This document shows positions 5,527 through 11,654 of a stretch of DNA of 11,654 nt, piece after piece (position 1 is the first letter of the stretch; every line of letters begins with the position of its first letter). A program made the position numbers and the translations under genes. Location: the NCBI GenBank assembly GCA_002373045.1, contig DFHU01000067.1, positions 1 through 11,654 of the forward strand, read 5' to 3'. Under the pieces are notes generated by a model. It did no database searches, was not told the DNA's origin, and worked only from the letters and a program-made list of their open reading frames with translations. Source of the DNA: Pseudoselenomonas ruminantium. GTDB lineage: Bacteria > Bacillota > Negativicutes > Selenomonadales > Selenomonadaceae.

Positions 5527-7035
5527 ATGATTATTCCGGAAAAGAATCTCATGAAACTGGCTAACGGCAGTGATGTGCGTGGTGTGGCCATTGAAGGTGT
5601 GGCTGACGAGCCGGTGACGCTGAGCTGTGAGGCAGCCAACGTGATTGCCAGCGGTTTCCTGGATTTCCTGGCCGATAAGACCGGCAAGAAGAAAAAGGAT
5701 TTGCGTATTGCGGTAGGCCATGATTCCCGCCTGTCGGCCGGCGACCTCAAAAAAGCCGTCTTAAACGCCTTGACGGCAGCAGGTGTGGTAGCAGTGGATT
5801 GTGGCCTGGCCTCTACGCCCGCTATGTTTATGTCCATCGTTTTCCCGGAAACGAAAATGGACGGATCGATTATGATTACGGCCAGCCACCTGCCATACAA
5901 CCGCAATGGGCTAAAATTCTTTACCAAGGATGGCGGCGTAGAGCATGATGATGTTATTGCTATCCTCAAAAATGCCTCCCGCAATCCTGTTGTGGAAGGG
6001 GATTTGGGCAAGGTTCAGAAGTATGACCTCATCGAGCGCTATGGCCATCACCTGCGCAAGAAAATCCGTCAGGCTTTGGGCGGGGGAAATGAACCCTTGA
6101 AGGGCATGCATATCGTCGTGGATGCCGGCAATGGTGCAGGCGGCTTCTTTGCTACACAGGTGTTGAGCCGCTTGGGGGCTAACACCTCTGGCTCAGTGTT
6201 CCTGGAGCCGGACGGGAATTTCCCCAACCATATTCCCAATCCGGAAAACAAGCAGGCTATGGCAGCCATCAAAAAAGCTGTGTTGGACAGCCGTGCTGAC
6301 CTCGGTCTTATCTTCGATACGGATGTTGACCGTATGAGCGCCGTCCTCAAAAACGGCAAGGAAATCAGCCGCAATGCCCTGATTGCCATGATGGCGGCTA
6401 TTTTGGCTCCGGATTATCCGGGCAGCACGATTATCACGGACTCCGTTACCAGTGATGAACTGACCATCTTCCTCGAAAAGGAATTGGGCCTCAAGCACCT
6501 GCGCTATATGCGTGGCTACAAGAATGTCATTGACGAATGTATTCGCCAGAACAAAGCTGGAACGGTTTCGCCGCTGGCGATTGAGACTTCCGGCCACGGT
6601 GCTCTGTCTGAAAACTACTATCTCGATGATGGTGCTTATCTGGCTGTGAAACTTTTGATTGCTGCAGCCAAGGCAAGAGCGAAAGGCAAGAAGCTGTCTG
6701 ACCTCGTAGCTAAGCTGGGCGAGCCAGTGGAAGGCTGTGAATATCGTCTGAAAATCAAGGGCGAAGAGGATTTCCGCAGCTATGGCAACAATGTCCTCAA
6801 AACCTTTGAAGAAAGAGCGCAGGCTGCGGGCATTAAGATTGCCAAGCCGTCCTACGAGGGCGTGCGTCTGGTATTCCCGGATGGCTGGGCGCTGTTGCGT
6901 ATGTCCCTGCATGACCCCAATATGCCGCTGAATGTCGAAAGCCGTAAGGCGGGCGGTGTACAGGTTATCGCCGATAAAGTAAAGGAGCTGCTCACGGGCT
7001 TTACGAGTCTCGATATGAGCGTGTTTGAAAAATAA
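5527..7035 (+). CDS. Alpha-D-phosphohexomutase (phosphoglucomutase/phosphomannomutase type)
   Basis: A 502-residue member of the phosphohexomutase superfamily, which moves phosphate between C1 and C6 of hexose phosphates using a phosphoserine. Motifs in order: active-site TASHLP at 118-123 with Ser120 as the likely phosphoserine; metal-binding DTDVDR at 264-269 (usually DGDxDR); sugar-binding ETSGHG at 353-358; and a phosphate-binding segment RMSLHDP at 458-464 in place of the common RxSGTEP. All four motifs are present but each deviates from the standard bacterial form. This resembles the group that includes plant phosphoglucosamine-mutase-like proteins, so glucose, mannose or glucosamine phosphate are all possible. 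An in-frame ATG lies nine codons upstream (5500), but the ATG at 5527 follows a strong AGGGGAGG site by eight bases. The stop overlaps the next start, indicating coupling. Confidence 0.87.
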   Translation: MIIPEKNLMKLANGSDVRGVAIEGVADEPVTLSCEAANVIASGFLDFLADKTGKKKKDLRIAVGHDSRLSAGDLKKAVLNALTAAGVVAVDCGLASTPAMFMSIVFPETKMDGSIMITASHLPYNRNGLKFFTKDGGVEHDDVIAILKNASRNPVVEGDLGKVQKYDLIERYGHHLRKKIRQALGGGNEPLKGMHIVVDAGNGAGGFFATQVLSRLGANTSGSVFLEPDGNFPNHIPNPENKQAMAAIKKAVLDSRADLGLIFDTDVDRMSAVLKNGKEISRNALIAMMAAILAPDYPGSTIITDSVTSDELTIFLEKELGLKHLRYMRGYKNVIDECIRQNKAGTVSPLAIETSGHGALSENYYLDDGAYLAVKLLIAAAKARAKGKKLSDLVAKLGEPVEGCEYRLKIKGEEDFRSYGNNVLKTFEERAQAAGIKIAKPSYEGVRLVFPDGWALLRMSLHDPNMPLNVESRKAGGVQVIADKVKELLTGFTSLDMSVFEK

Positions 7036-7712
7036 TGGCTAAGGCAACATTAGCGGAGGACACGGCGCAGGCTATTATCCGATACATCATTGAGAATCGG
7101 TTAAAACCCGGCGATAAACTGCCTACGGAACCAATCTTTATGGAAAAATTGGGCGTGGGCAGAGGTACCCTGCGGGAAGGCATTAAATTACTGGCTGCGC
7201 GGAATATCCTGGACATTCGCCAGGGGGCAGGTTCTTATGTTTCGCATCGACGAGGGATTCCAGATGACCCGTTGGGACTGACTTTTATTGAAGAGGACAG
7301 CGGGCTGATTGTGGATTTGTTGGATGTGCGTCTGCTGTTTGAGCCGCATGTAGTCAGATTGGCGGCTGCTAGGGCCACAGAGGCTGAAAAAGAGGCAATT
7401 CTGGAGCAGGCGGCAGAGGTGGAGCGCTGTATTGCTGAAGGTGAATCCTATGTAGCTGCGGATACCTGCTTTCATCGTTTGATTGCTGAGGCCAGTGGCA
7501 ACAAGGTTTTCGGCAATCTCACCTATGTGCTCAATACGTCTATAGCCCAAAATATTGCCATAACGCAGGATATTCAGCGGGACAGCAATACCATCCGTTA
7601 TCATCGCAAAATTGCCCAGGCGATTCAGGAAGGGCGCGCCAATGATGCTGCCAGTTATATGAACATGCATTTGCAGCTGTTACGGGAATTTGTACGCGAA
7701 AAAATGCAATAA
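7035..7712 (+). CDS. FadR-type GntR transcription regulator
   Basis: A 225-residue regulator with an N-terminal GntR winged helix (about residues 5-71, including LKPGDKLPTEPIF and VGRGTLREGIKLL) and a C-terminal FCD ligand-binding domain (about 90-220). The FCD metal and ligand residues look intact: Asp143 and His147 in DTCFH, His190 in YHRK and His212 in MNMHL. An organic acid or sugar acid is a typical ligand in the family, but the actual one cannot be read here. The ATG overlaps the mutase stop by one base (TAATG) and has no strong ribosome site of its own, so translation is probably coupled. That links the regulator to the mutase and suggests autoregulation of the pair. A strong terminator follows directly. 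Confidence 0.9.
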   Translation: MAKATLAEDTAQAIIRYIIENRLKPGDKLPTEPIFMEKLGVGRGTLREGIKLLAARNILDIRQGAGSYVSHRRGIPDDPLGLTFIEEDSGLIVDLLDVRLLFEPHVVRLAAARATEAEKEAILEQAAEVERCIAEGESYVAADTCFHRLIAEASGNKVFGNLTYVLNTSIAQNIAITQDIQRDSNTIRYHRKIAQAIQEGRANDAASYMNMHLQLLREFVREKMQ

Positions 7713-7713
7713 C

Positions 7714-7754
7714 AAAAATCTCCACAAGTATGTTGTACTTGTGGAGATTTTTTT
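7714..7754. terminator. Bidirectional intrinsic terminator
   Basis: A perfect 17-base inverted repeat (7714-7730 and 7736-7752) with a five-base loop TGTTG. It is A-rich on the left edge and T-rich on the right, so it can stop transcription from both the GntR gene and the convergent LacI gene. It overlaps the last bases of the LacI-family stop codon. Confidence 0.92.
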
Positions 7755-8772
7755 AATCGGCAACGTTTTCCGCAATACGGATTTCGTTGCGCATAATATA
7801 GGCTTTTTTCTCTGGCAGGCTGCCATTTACGAGGTAATCAAACATCACCTGCATGGCACGGCGGCCCTGTTGGTGGGGGTGCTGGTAAAGGGCGGCTTTG
7901 ATAAGCCCCTTTTTCATCATTTCGATGGTACTGGGGATGGTATCGAAGGCCACAATGATGATGTCTTCGCGGCCGGCCGCCTGAATGGCACGGGCCGTGC
8001 CGTAGCCGCCGGAGGATACCACGAAAATGGCGTTGATTTCCGGATTGTCGGCAATCAGCTGGCGGGCAGCCTCGTAAGCCTGCAGGTCATCATCGGCGGT
8101 TTCGGCTACGCCCATCAGGGTGAAATCGGGATGGTTATACATAACCTCCTGAAATCCTTCGAGCCTTTGATTGTGGCCCAGCATATTCAGTGAGCCTAAG
8201 AGTACGCCTGCCTTCAAGGTGGTGGGGCAAATCATCTTGAGGAGCGCCCCAGCGGTGCGTCCCCCCTGCAGGTAGTCGCTGCCCACATAGCAATGGCGGC
8301 GGCTGGCTTCTACGTCATTGTTCAGCGTTACGACAAACATCCCGTTGTCTACACATTCATCAATTTTCGCAATGACCAGCGGGTCATTGACCGGGTTGAT
8401 AATCAGACCGCTGATTTTATCCTTTAGTTCGTCGATAACACGGCATTGTTCGGCGGCATCAAAGCCTTTCATGCTGCGCCAGATGACCTCCATGCCATAG
8501 GAGGAAAAGCGATCGGCAGCACGATGCATGGTAGCGAGCACATCGTCAAAAAATTGTACACCTTCGGAAGCAATCAATACACCCACTACCGGGTGTTTTT
8601 TACGGGCCGCCAAGGCCTTGCCCGCAGGGTTTGGCCGATAGTTGAGTTTTTTGGCCATTTCGATAATCAGCCGTTCTTTTTCCGGCTTGACGTTGCCACG
8701 TTTGTTCAAGACTCTGTCTACTGTGCCGCGGGACACTCCGCAGAGTTCCGCGATTTGTTTTATCGTAACCAT
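7753..8772 (-). CDS. LacI-family transcription regulator
   Basis: A 339-residue repressor-type regulator. Residues 2-29 are a LacI helix-turn-helix (VTIKQIAELCGVSRGTVDRV), followed by the hinge region (about 48-57, containing NPAGKALAAR) and a periplasmic-binding-protein-like effector domain from about 60 to the end. The effector domain has features of sugar-binding types, for example GSDYLQGGRTAG and VVSSGGYGTARAIQ. The effector is probably a sugar or sugar derivative. A longer frame begins at 8793, but its ATG would lie within about ten bases of the predicted transcription start. The ATG at 8772 follows AGGAAGG and gives the usual LacI N-terminus, so it was chosen. No sugar transporter or catabolic gene lies next to it, and its targets are probably elsewhere. 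Confidence 0.9.
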   Translation of the reverse strand: MVTIKQIAELCGVSRGTVDRVLNKRGNVKPEKERLIIEMAKKLNYRPNPAGKALAARKKHPVVGVLIASEGVQFFDDVLATMHRAADRFSSYGMEVIWRSMKGFDAAEQCRVIDELKDKISGLIINPVNDPLVIAKIDECVDNGMFVVTLNNDVEASRRHCYVGSDYLQGGRTAGALLKMICPTTLKAGVLLGSLNMLGHNQRLEGFQEVMYNHPDFTLMGVAETADDDLQAYEAARQLIADNPEINAIFVVSSGGYGTARAIQAAGREDIIIVAFDTIPSTIEMMKKGLIKAALYQHPHQQGRRAMQVMFDYLVNGSLPEKKAYIMRNEIRIAENVAD

Positions 8773-8807
8773 TGCCTTACCTTCCTTTGTCATTTCTCTT
8801 ATCCCTA

Positions 8808-8836
8808 AGTATAGTATATTCGAAAGAGAAGGGCAA
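8808..8836 (-). promoter_or_regulatory. Promoter of the LacI-family gene
   Basis: On the minus strand TTGCCC (8836-8831) lies 17 bases before TATACT (8813-8808). The predicted start near 8801 leaves a leader of about 29 bases to the ATG at 8772. No convincing LacI-type operator with a central CG was seen around it. Confidence 0.6.
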
Positions 8837-8872
8837 ATTCCTGCTGTGCTCGGGCAAAAACTTTTATAATCT

Positions 8873-8902
8873 AAAAGCCCCCGTGACTGCCATCGCGGGG
8901 AC
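8873..8902 (-). terminator. Intrinsic terminator of the pantothenate operon
   Basis: On the minus strand CCCCG pairs with CGGGG around an inner GA/TC pairing with one mismatch, and the stem is followed by GCTTTT. It lies about 65 bases after the panD stop and before the LacI promoter. The 3' tract is short, so termination may be partial. Confidence 0.6.
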
Positions 8903-8967
8903 TTTCTGATTCTATGTTCTCTGTTGCTTGTATTATAGCATTGTACTAGGGAAAAATTAATAAAGAT

Positions 8968-9351
8968 TTAATGCGTCTGTCCGTGATACTCTACGGTACG
9001 GACTTCTTTGACCTTATTTTTTTCGTCCACCATAACAACCTTCGGCTTATGGGCGCGGCCTTCTTCTTCGGTGAACAGGGCATAGGCCATGATGATGACG
9101 ATATCTCCTGGCTGGGCGAGGCGGGCGGCGGCGCCGTTGAGGCAGATTACGCCGGAACCTCTGGGGCCGGGAATGGTGTAGGTTTCGAGTCTGGCGCCGT
9201 TGTTGTTGTCGACAACCTGTACCCGTTCGTTGGGCAGGATGCCGGCTTTTTCCATCAGTTCTTCGTCGATGGTGATGCTGCCCATATAGGCTAGGTTAGC
9301 TTCCGTAACGGTAGCGCAGTGAATTTTTCCTTTGAGCATATTTAAGAGCAT
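8968..9351 (-). CDS. panD: Aspartate 1-decarboxylase
   Basis: A 127-residue pyruvoyl enzyme that makes beta-alanine from L-aspartate for pantothenate synthesis in the cytosol. The proenzyme cleavage site is intact: Gly24-Ser25 in YMGSITID, where Ser25 becomes the pyruvoyl group. Lys9, Arg54 and Tyr58 (in ARLETY), residues known to matter in PanD, are in their expected places. Also typical are the LNGAAARL motif (about 71-78) and the GDIVIIMAY strand. Length and numbering match the family. The ATG has AAAGGA about nine bases upstream, inside the 17-base gap after panC, so the two are co-transcribed and perhaps translationally linked. It is the last gene of the operon. Confidence 0.96.
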   Translation of the reverse strand: MLLNMLKGKIHCATVTEANLAYMGSITIDEELMEKAGILPNERVQVVDNNNGARLETYTIPGPRGSGVICLNGAAARLAQPGDIVIIMAYALFTEEEGRAHKPKVVMVDEKNKVKEVRTVEYHGQTH

Positions 9352-9368
9352 TTTGGGGTATCCTTTCG

Positions 9369-10217
9369 TTAAGCGGTGAGAATTACGTTATCAATCAGGC
9401 GGGTCTTGCCGATTTTTACGGCGATGGCCAGCAGGGTGTCCTCATTTACTTCGGTCAGCGGTTTGAGCGAAGGGTAAGCGTAGGCTTTGACATAGTCAAT
9501 GGAAGCCATGGGCTCTTTGCTGATTTCGTCTTTGACGATATTTTCCAGCGTCGCTACTTTTGTTTCACCCTGCGCAAAAGCCGTTTTTGCTTCTTTCAGA
9601 CTGCGGGAGAGTACGAGGGCCGCTTCTTTTTCCTCAGCGGACAGATAGGTGTTGCGGGAGCTGCGGGCAAGACCGCTTTCTTCGCGGGCGATGGGCACCA
9701 TGTTGATGTGCACGTTGATGTTGAGGTCTTCGACAAAGCGGCGGATAACCGTGACCTGCTGGGCGTCTTTCTGTCCAAAGAAGGCTTCGTCAGCGCGAGC
9801 GAGGTTGATGAGTTTGGTGACAACCGTAGCTACGCCGCGGAAATGGCCGGGGCGCTGGGCACCGCAGAGTTTGTGGGTGATATCGCCATCCACGTTGACA
9901 TAGGTGCAGTAGCCTTCCGGGTACATTTCGGCGGGTTCCGGATGGAAGACAGCGTCGACGTTTACGCTTTCGAGTTTTTCGCAGTCCGCGGCAAACTGGC
10001 GCGGATAGGCGTCGTAATCCTCGTTAGGTCCAAACTGTGTGGGATTGACGAAGACCGAAGCGATGACGATATCGCATTTTTCACGGGCGGCACGCATAAG
10101 CGTCAGATGGCCTTCATGCAGGGCGCCCATAGTGGGCACAAGGCCGATGGTTTTGCCCTGGGCTTTGCAGTCGGCGGCGTAGGCTTTTATCTCTTGAATG
10201 GTCGTTAAAATTTTCAT
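9369..10217 (-). CDS. panC: Pantothenate synthetase (pantoate-beta-alanine ligase)
   Basis: A 282-residue enzyme joining pantoate and beta-alanine with ATP to give pantothenate. Nucleotidyltransferase landmarks are all present: PTMGALHEGH at 28-37 (HxGH motif), VNPTQF at 57-62, LCGAQRPGHFRGV at 117-129, GQKDAQQ at 148-154, and ARSSRN at 184-189, which plays the KMSKS-like role. The length is typical. The ATG has GGAG eight bases upstream. It lies 12 bases after the BASS-transporter stop and 17 bases before panD, so the three form one tight operon. Its beta-alanine comes from PanD next door. Its other substrate, pantoate, is not made by any gene in the window. Confidence 0.96.
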   Translation of the reverse strand: MKILTTIQEIKAYAADCKAQGKTIGLVPTMGALHEGHLTLMRAAREKCDIVIASVFVNPTQFGPNEDYDAYPRQFAADCEKLESVNVDAVFHPEPAEMYPEGYCTYVNVDGDITHKLCGAQRPGHFRGVATVVTKLINLARADEAFFGQKDAQQVTVIRRFVEDLNINVHINMVPIAREESGLARSSRNTYLSAEEKEAALVLSRSLKEAKTAFAQGETKVATLENIVKDEISKEPMASIDYVKAYAYPSLKPLTEVNEDTLLAIAVKIGKTRLIDNVILTA

Positions 10218-10229
10218 AGCAGATTCTCC

Positions 10230-11186
10230 TTAATTGTTGTAAGCAGGGGTAGGGTCTTCCTGCGATTCACGATTGTCCCGGCGCACGCAGAAGTTGGCCA
10301 CAAGCGAGCCGGAAACATTATGCCAGACGCTGAAGATGGCACCAGGCAGGGCGGCGGCGGGGTTAAAGTACATGACGGCAAGGCTCGCAGCCATGCCGGA
10401 GTTCTGCATGCCCACTTCGATAGCGACTGTACGCGCCTTGCGGGCATCCATGTGCAAAAGTTTGGCGGCGGTAAAGCCGAGCGCCAGCCCGAAGGTATTG
10501 TGCAGGATGACGATAGCAGCCATGGTAAGGCCAACCGTAGCCAGCTTGCTGGCAGAGAGTGCCACCACACAGCCGACCAGCAGCACGATGCAGATTACCG
10601 ATACCAAAGGCATGGCGGGCATGATTTTTTTTGTCGTGTCAGCCATAAAGTGGTGTACCAACAGGCCGAGGATTACCGGCGCCAGTACCATCTGGGCAAT
10701 GGAAATCATCATGGCGGTGAAGGAAATATCAATCCAGGCACCGGCGAGGAAATAGGTCAGCGCCGGCGTTACGATGGGCGCCAGGAGCGTCGTGGTCATC
10801 GTCATGGATACGGAGAGTGCCACATCACCCTTGGCTAGATAGGCGATAACATTGGAGGCGGTACCGCCGGGGCAGGTGCCCACGAGGATAACGCCGATAG
10901 CTAGTTCCGGCGGCAGGGCAAAGACCTTGACCAGAGCCAGTGCCACCAGCGGCATGATGATGAACTGGGCACCTACGCCGATAGCCACTTCTTTGGGGTG
11001 CTGAAGGACGCGCTGAAAATCCTCTACCTTCAGCGTCATGCCCATACCGAACATGACAATGCCCAGCATCCACGAAACGTAAGGACCAACCCAGGTCAGC
11101 GTTTCCGGGCGCCAGGCGCCCAAGATGCCAATGGCGACTACGAGCAGTGCCAGATTGTCCACAATTTTTTTAATGATTTTTTGCAC
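10230..11186 (-). CDS. BASS-family sodium-coupled transporter, likely for (keto)pantoate
   Basis: A 318-residue transporter of the bile acid:sodium symporter superfamily with about nine or ten hydrophobic segments. The two crossover-helix motifs are clear: GTCPGGTASNVIAYLAKGD at 103-121 and EVGMQNSGMAAS at 257-268. The start is GTG, with a strong GAGGAGG seven bases upstream. It is the first gene of an operon with panC and panD, 12 bases apart. The BASS family includes the Salmonella ketopantoate transporter PanS and a plant member that moves pantoate. With no panB or ketopantoate reductase in this operon, uptake of pantoate or ketopantoate is the best reading, but this is inference from family and neighbours. 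Other organic anions are possible. The symbol is left empty because orthology to PanS cannot be shown here. Confidence 0.85.
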   Translation of the reverse strand: MQKIIKKIVDNLALLVVAIGILGAWRPETLTWVGPYVSWMLGIVMFGMGMTLKVEDFQRVLQHPKEVAIGVGAQFIIMPLVALALVKVFALPPELAIGVILVGTCPGGTASNVIAYLAKGDVALSVSMTMTTTLLAPIVTPALTYFLAGAWIDISFTAMMISIAQMVLAPVILGLLVHHFMADTTKKIMPAMPLVSVICIVLLVGCVVALSASKLATVGLTMAAIVILHNTFGLALGFTAAKLLHMDARKARTVAIEVGMQNSGMAASLAVMYFNPAAALPGAIFSVWHNVSGSLVANFCVRRDNRESQEDPTPAYNN

Positions 11187-11223
11187 AAAAAAACCTCCTC
11201 ATAAAGATGAATACTTTTTAGGC

Positions 11224-11286
11224 AAAAGAAAAAGGCTGTAAAGCAATGCGTTCCCGCAAGAACGGCAAAGATGCTTTCACAGCCTT
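11224..11286 (-). terminator. Intrinsic terminator in the pantothenate operon leader
   Basis: On the minus strand AAGGCTGT (11286-11279) pairs with ACAGCCTT (11239-11232), with further stacked helices inside (AAGCA/TGCTT, and CGTTC/GAACG with a TTGCGG loop). It is followed by the tract TTTCTTTT. It lies upstream of the first gene of its own transcript, about 38 bases before the GTG, so it is an attenuator and not an end-of-gene terminator. Confidence 0.75.
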
Positions 11287-11309
11287 GTTGTTTACTGATT
11301 ACGGAAGAT

Positions 11310-11386
11310 AACCTTAATAGAGCATATTCCCCTAAAGCTGTCCCGGTTTCTGACAATCCGGGCAGTTTCCTTTATATGCTAAGATT
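11310..11386 (-). ncRNA. Candidate riboswitch or pan-type RNA in the pantothenate leader
   Basis: On the minus strand a long stem-loop forms. AATCTTA pairs with TAAGGTT (one G-U), GCATAT pairs with ATATGC beyond a bulge on the 3' side, then comes an internal loop (AAAGGAAA opposite CTTTAGGGGA), then CTG and CCCGG pair with CCGGG and CAG around a bulged A. The 3' strand segment ACAGCTTT (11341-11334) can instead pair over eight positions (one G-U) with AAGGCTGT, the 5' arm of the terminator. The element and terminator are therefore mutually exclusive in that state. The Firmicute 'pan' RNA motif sits before panBCD genes and is a stem-loop with conserved bulged adenosines. This element has the right place and general form, but I could not test it against that model. 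Confidence 0.6.
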
Positions 11387-11403
11387 AATCCTGTTCATAA
11401 AAG

Positions 11404-11445
11404 TATGACTCACAGCAATGATGTCATCTTTTGCCATGAGTCATA
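11404..11445 (-). other. Hairpin at the 5' end of the pantothenate leader or upstream terminator
   Basis: TATGACTCA (11404-11412) and TGAGTCATA (11437-11445) are perfect nine-base inverted arms. An inner GCAA/TTGC stem lies beyond a CA/CA internal loop. Flanking A and T runs allow it to act as a bidirectional terminator for whatever lies outside the window. The predicted pantothenate promoter overlaps its right edge, so part of it may also form the first hairpin of the leader RNA. Confidence 0.55.
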
Positions 11446-11473
11446 TTTTAGCACTAATGCGGTGATTGGTAAA
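11445..11473 (-). promoter_or_regulatory. Probable promoter of the BASS-panC-panD operon
   Basis: On the minus strand TTTACC (11473-11468) lies 17 bases before TAAAAT (11450-11445). The predicted start near 11438 gives a leader of about 250 nt before the GTG at 11186, long enough to hold the stem-loop and attenuator. No better promoter was found between here and the gene. Confidence 0.5.
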
Positions 11474-11494
11474 GGGGCGGTTTACATCTGGTTG

Positions 11495-11587
11495 CTAAGA
11501 CGCCCGCAAGACTGGTAATATTTTTCCTTCGCTATGGACAGGCTTGTCAAAAGCTGCGGAAAAACATCACCAGTCTCGCGGGCTTAG
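11495..11587. repeat. Long imperfect palindrome, extragenic repeat
   Basis: Bases 11502-11527 pair with 11558-11583 over 26 positions: 23 standard pairs and three A-C oppositions, which become G-U pairs if the minus strand is the RNA. CTAA/TTAG extends the base of the stem. The loop region contains a small inner hairpin (GACA/TGTC on the minus strand). The left arm is a copy of the repeat at 11615-11654 and the right arm is a diverged inverted copy, so this is a member of a dispersed palindromic family similar in style to REP elements. No coding frame of note crosses it. Confidence 0.65.
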
Positions 11588-11614
11588 TTTGTGTATTGCA
11601 TTGCTGTACAAAGG

Positions 11615-11654
11615 CGCCCGTGGGAGCTGGTAATATTTTCCTTCGCCATAGACA
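11615..11654. repeat. Second copy of the repeat, cut by the window edge
   Basis: These 40 bases match 11501-11540 in the same orientation, with about seven differences including two single-base shifts. The core TGGTAATATTTT is identical in both copies, and the CCTTCGC-ATA/ATG-GACA end is nearly so. Its inverted partner would lie beyond base 11654. Confidence 0.7.

Noticed and set aside
6193..6912. Long minus-strand frame (239 codons) opposite the phosphohexomutase
   Set aside because: It is antisense to a well-conserved enzyme, and its length follows from codon bias of the real gene.
8932..8937. Perfect TATAAT on the minus strand between panD and its terminator
   Set aside because: No acceptable -35 box lies 16-18 bases upstream, and the transcript would be only about 60 nt. 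It was not called as a promoter.
9708..10208. Plus-strand frame of 166 codons opposite panC
   Set aside because: It is a shadow of panC, whose catalytic motifs are all intact in the minus-strand frame.
11138..11356. Open frame of 72 codons on the minus strand across the pantothenate leader
   Set aside because: It overlaps the GTG start of the transporter in another frame and its composition follows the terminator and stem-loop sequence. It has no good ribosome site, so it is not a gene.
11495..11654. CRISPR array
   Set aside because: There are only two direct copies plus one inverted copy, unequal spacing of about 114 bases, and sequence differences between copies. This does not fit a CRISPR array.

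Overview
The window looks like chromosomal DNA of a Gram-negative-walled Firmicute, most likely a Negativicute of the Selenomonadaceae type. This is inferred from overall gene style: strong AGGAGG-type ribosome sites, sigma-A-like promoters, an AGCS transporter, a phosphohexomutase with the unusual TASHLP active-site motif, and a GmhA-like isomerase. It is not proven by any marker gene. There is no rRNA, tRNA, CRISPR array, transposase or phage gene, and it reads as ordinary housekeeping DNA with well-developed regulatory leaders.

Layout. (a) 1-3330, minus strand: a sodium:alanine/glycine symporter (AlsT family), and upstream of it a membrane-anchored MutS-family ATPase. (b) 3337-5277, plus strand: a small operon diverging from the MutS-like gene. 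It holds an easily missed 55-codon gene, a 91-residue unknown, a secreted or membrane protein with a low-complexity linker, and a SIS-domain sugar-phosphate isomerase that starts with TTG. (c) 5282-5526: a compact transcribed leader or small RNA with its own promoter, a GNRA hairpin and an intrinsic terminator, followed by a second weak promoter with a palindrome over its likely start point. (d) 5527-7712, plus strand: a phosphohexomutase overlapping a FadR-type GntR regulator by one base. (e) A perfect bidirectional terminator, then a convergent LacI-family regulator (7753-8772, minus). (f) 8873-11473, minus strand: a pantothenate operon in the order BASS-family transporter, panC, panD. It has a leader of about 250 nt containing a long bulged stem-loop and an intrinsic terminator whose 5' arm can pair instead with the stem-loop. 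(g) 11495-11654: a family of diverged, palindromic intergenic repeats that runs off the window edge.

How the parts fit. The most interesting region is the pantothenate operon. It lacks panB but carries a transporter of the family that includes the ketopantoate transporter PanS, and its leader has the architecture of a transcription-attenuating riboswitch; a relation to the 'pan' RNA motif is plausible but untested. The second candidate RNA, at 5317-5409, sits between two sugar-phosphate enzymes and matches no class I can recall. Several starts are placed downstream of the longest reading frame because ribosome sites, and in two cases promoter positions, argue for the shorter protein.
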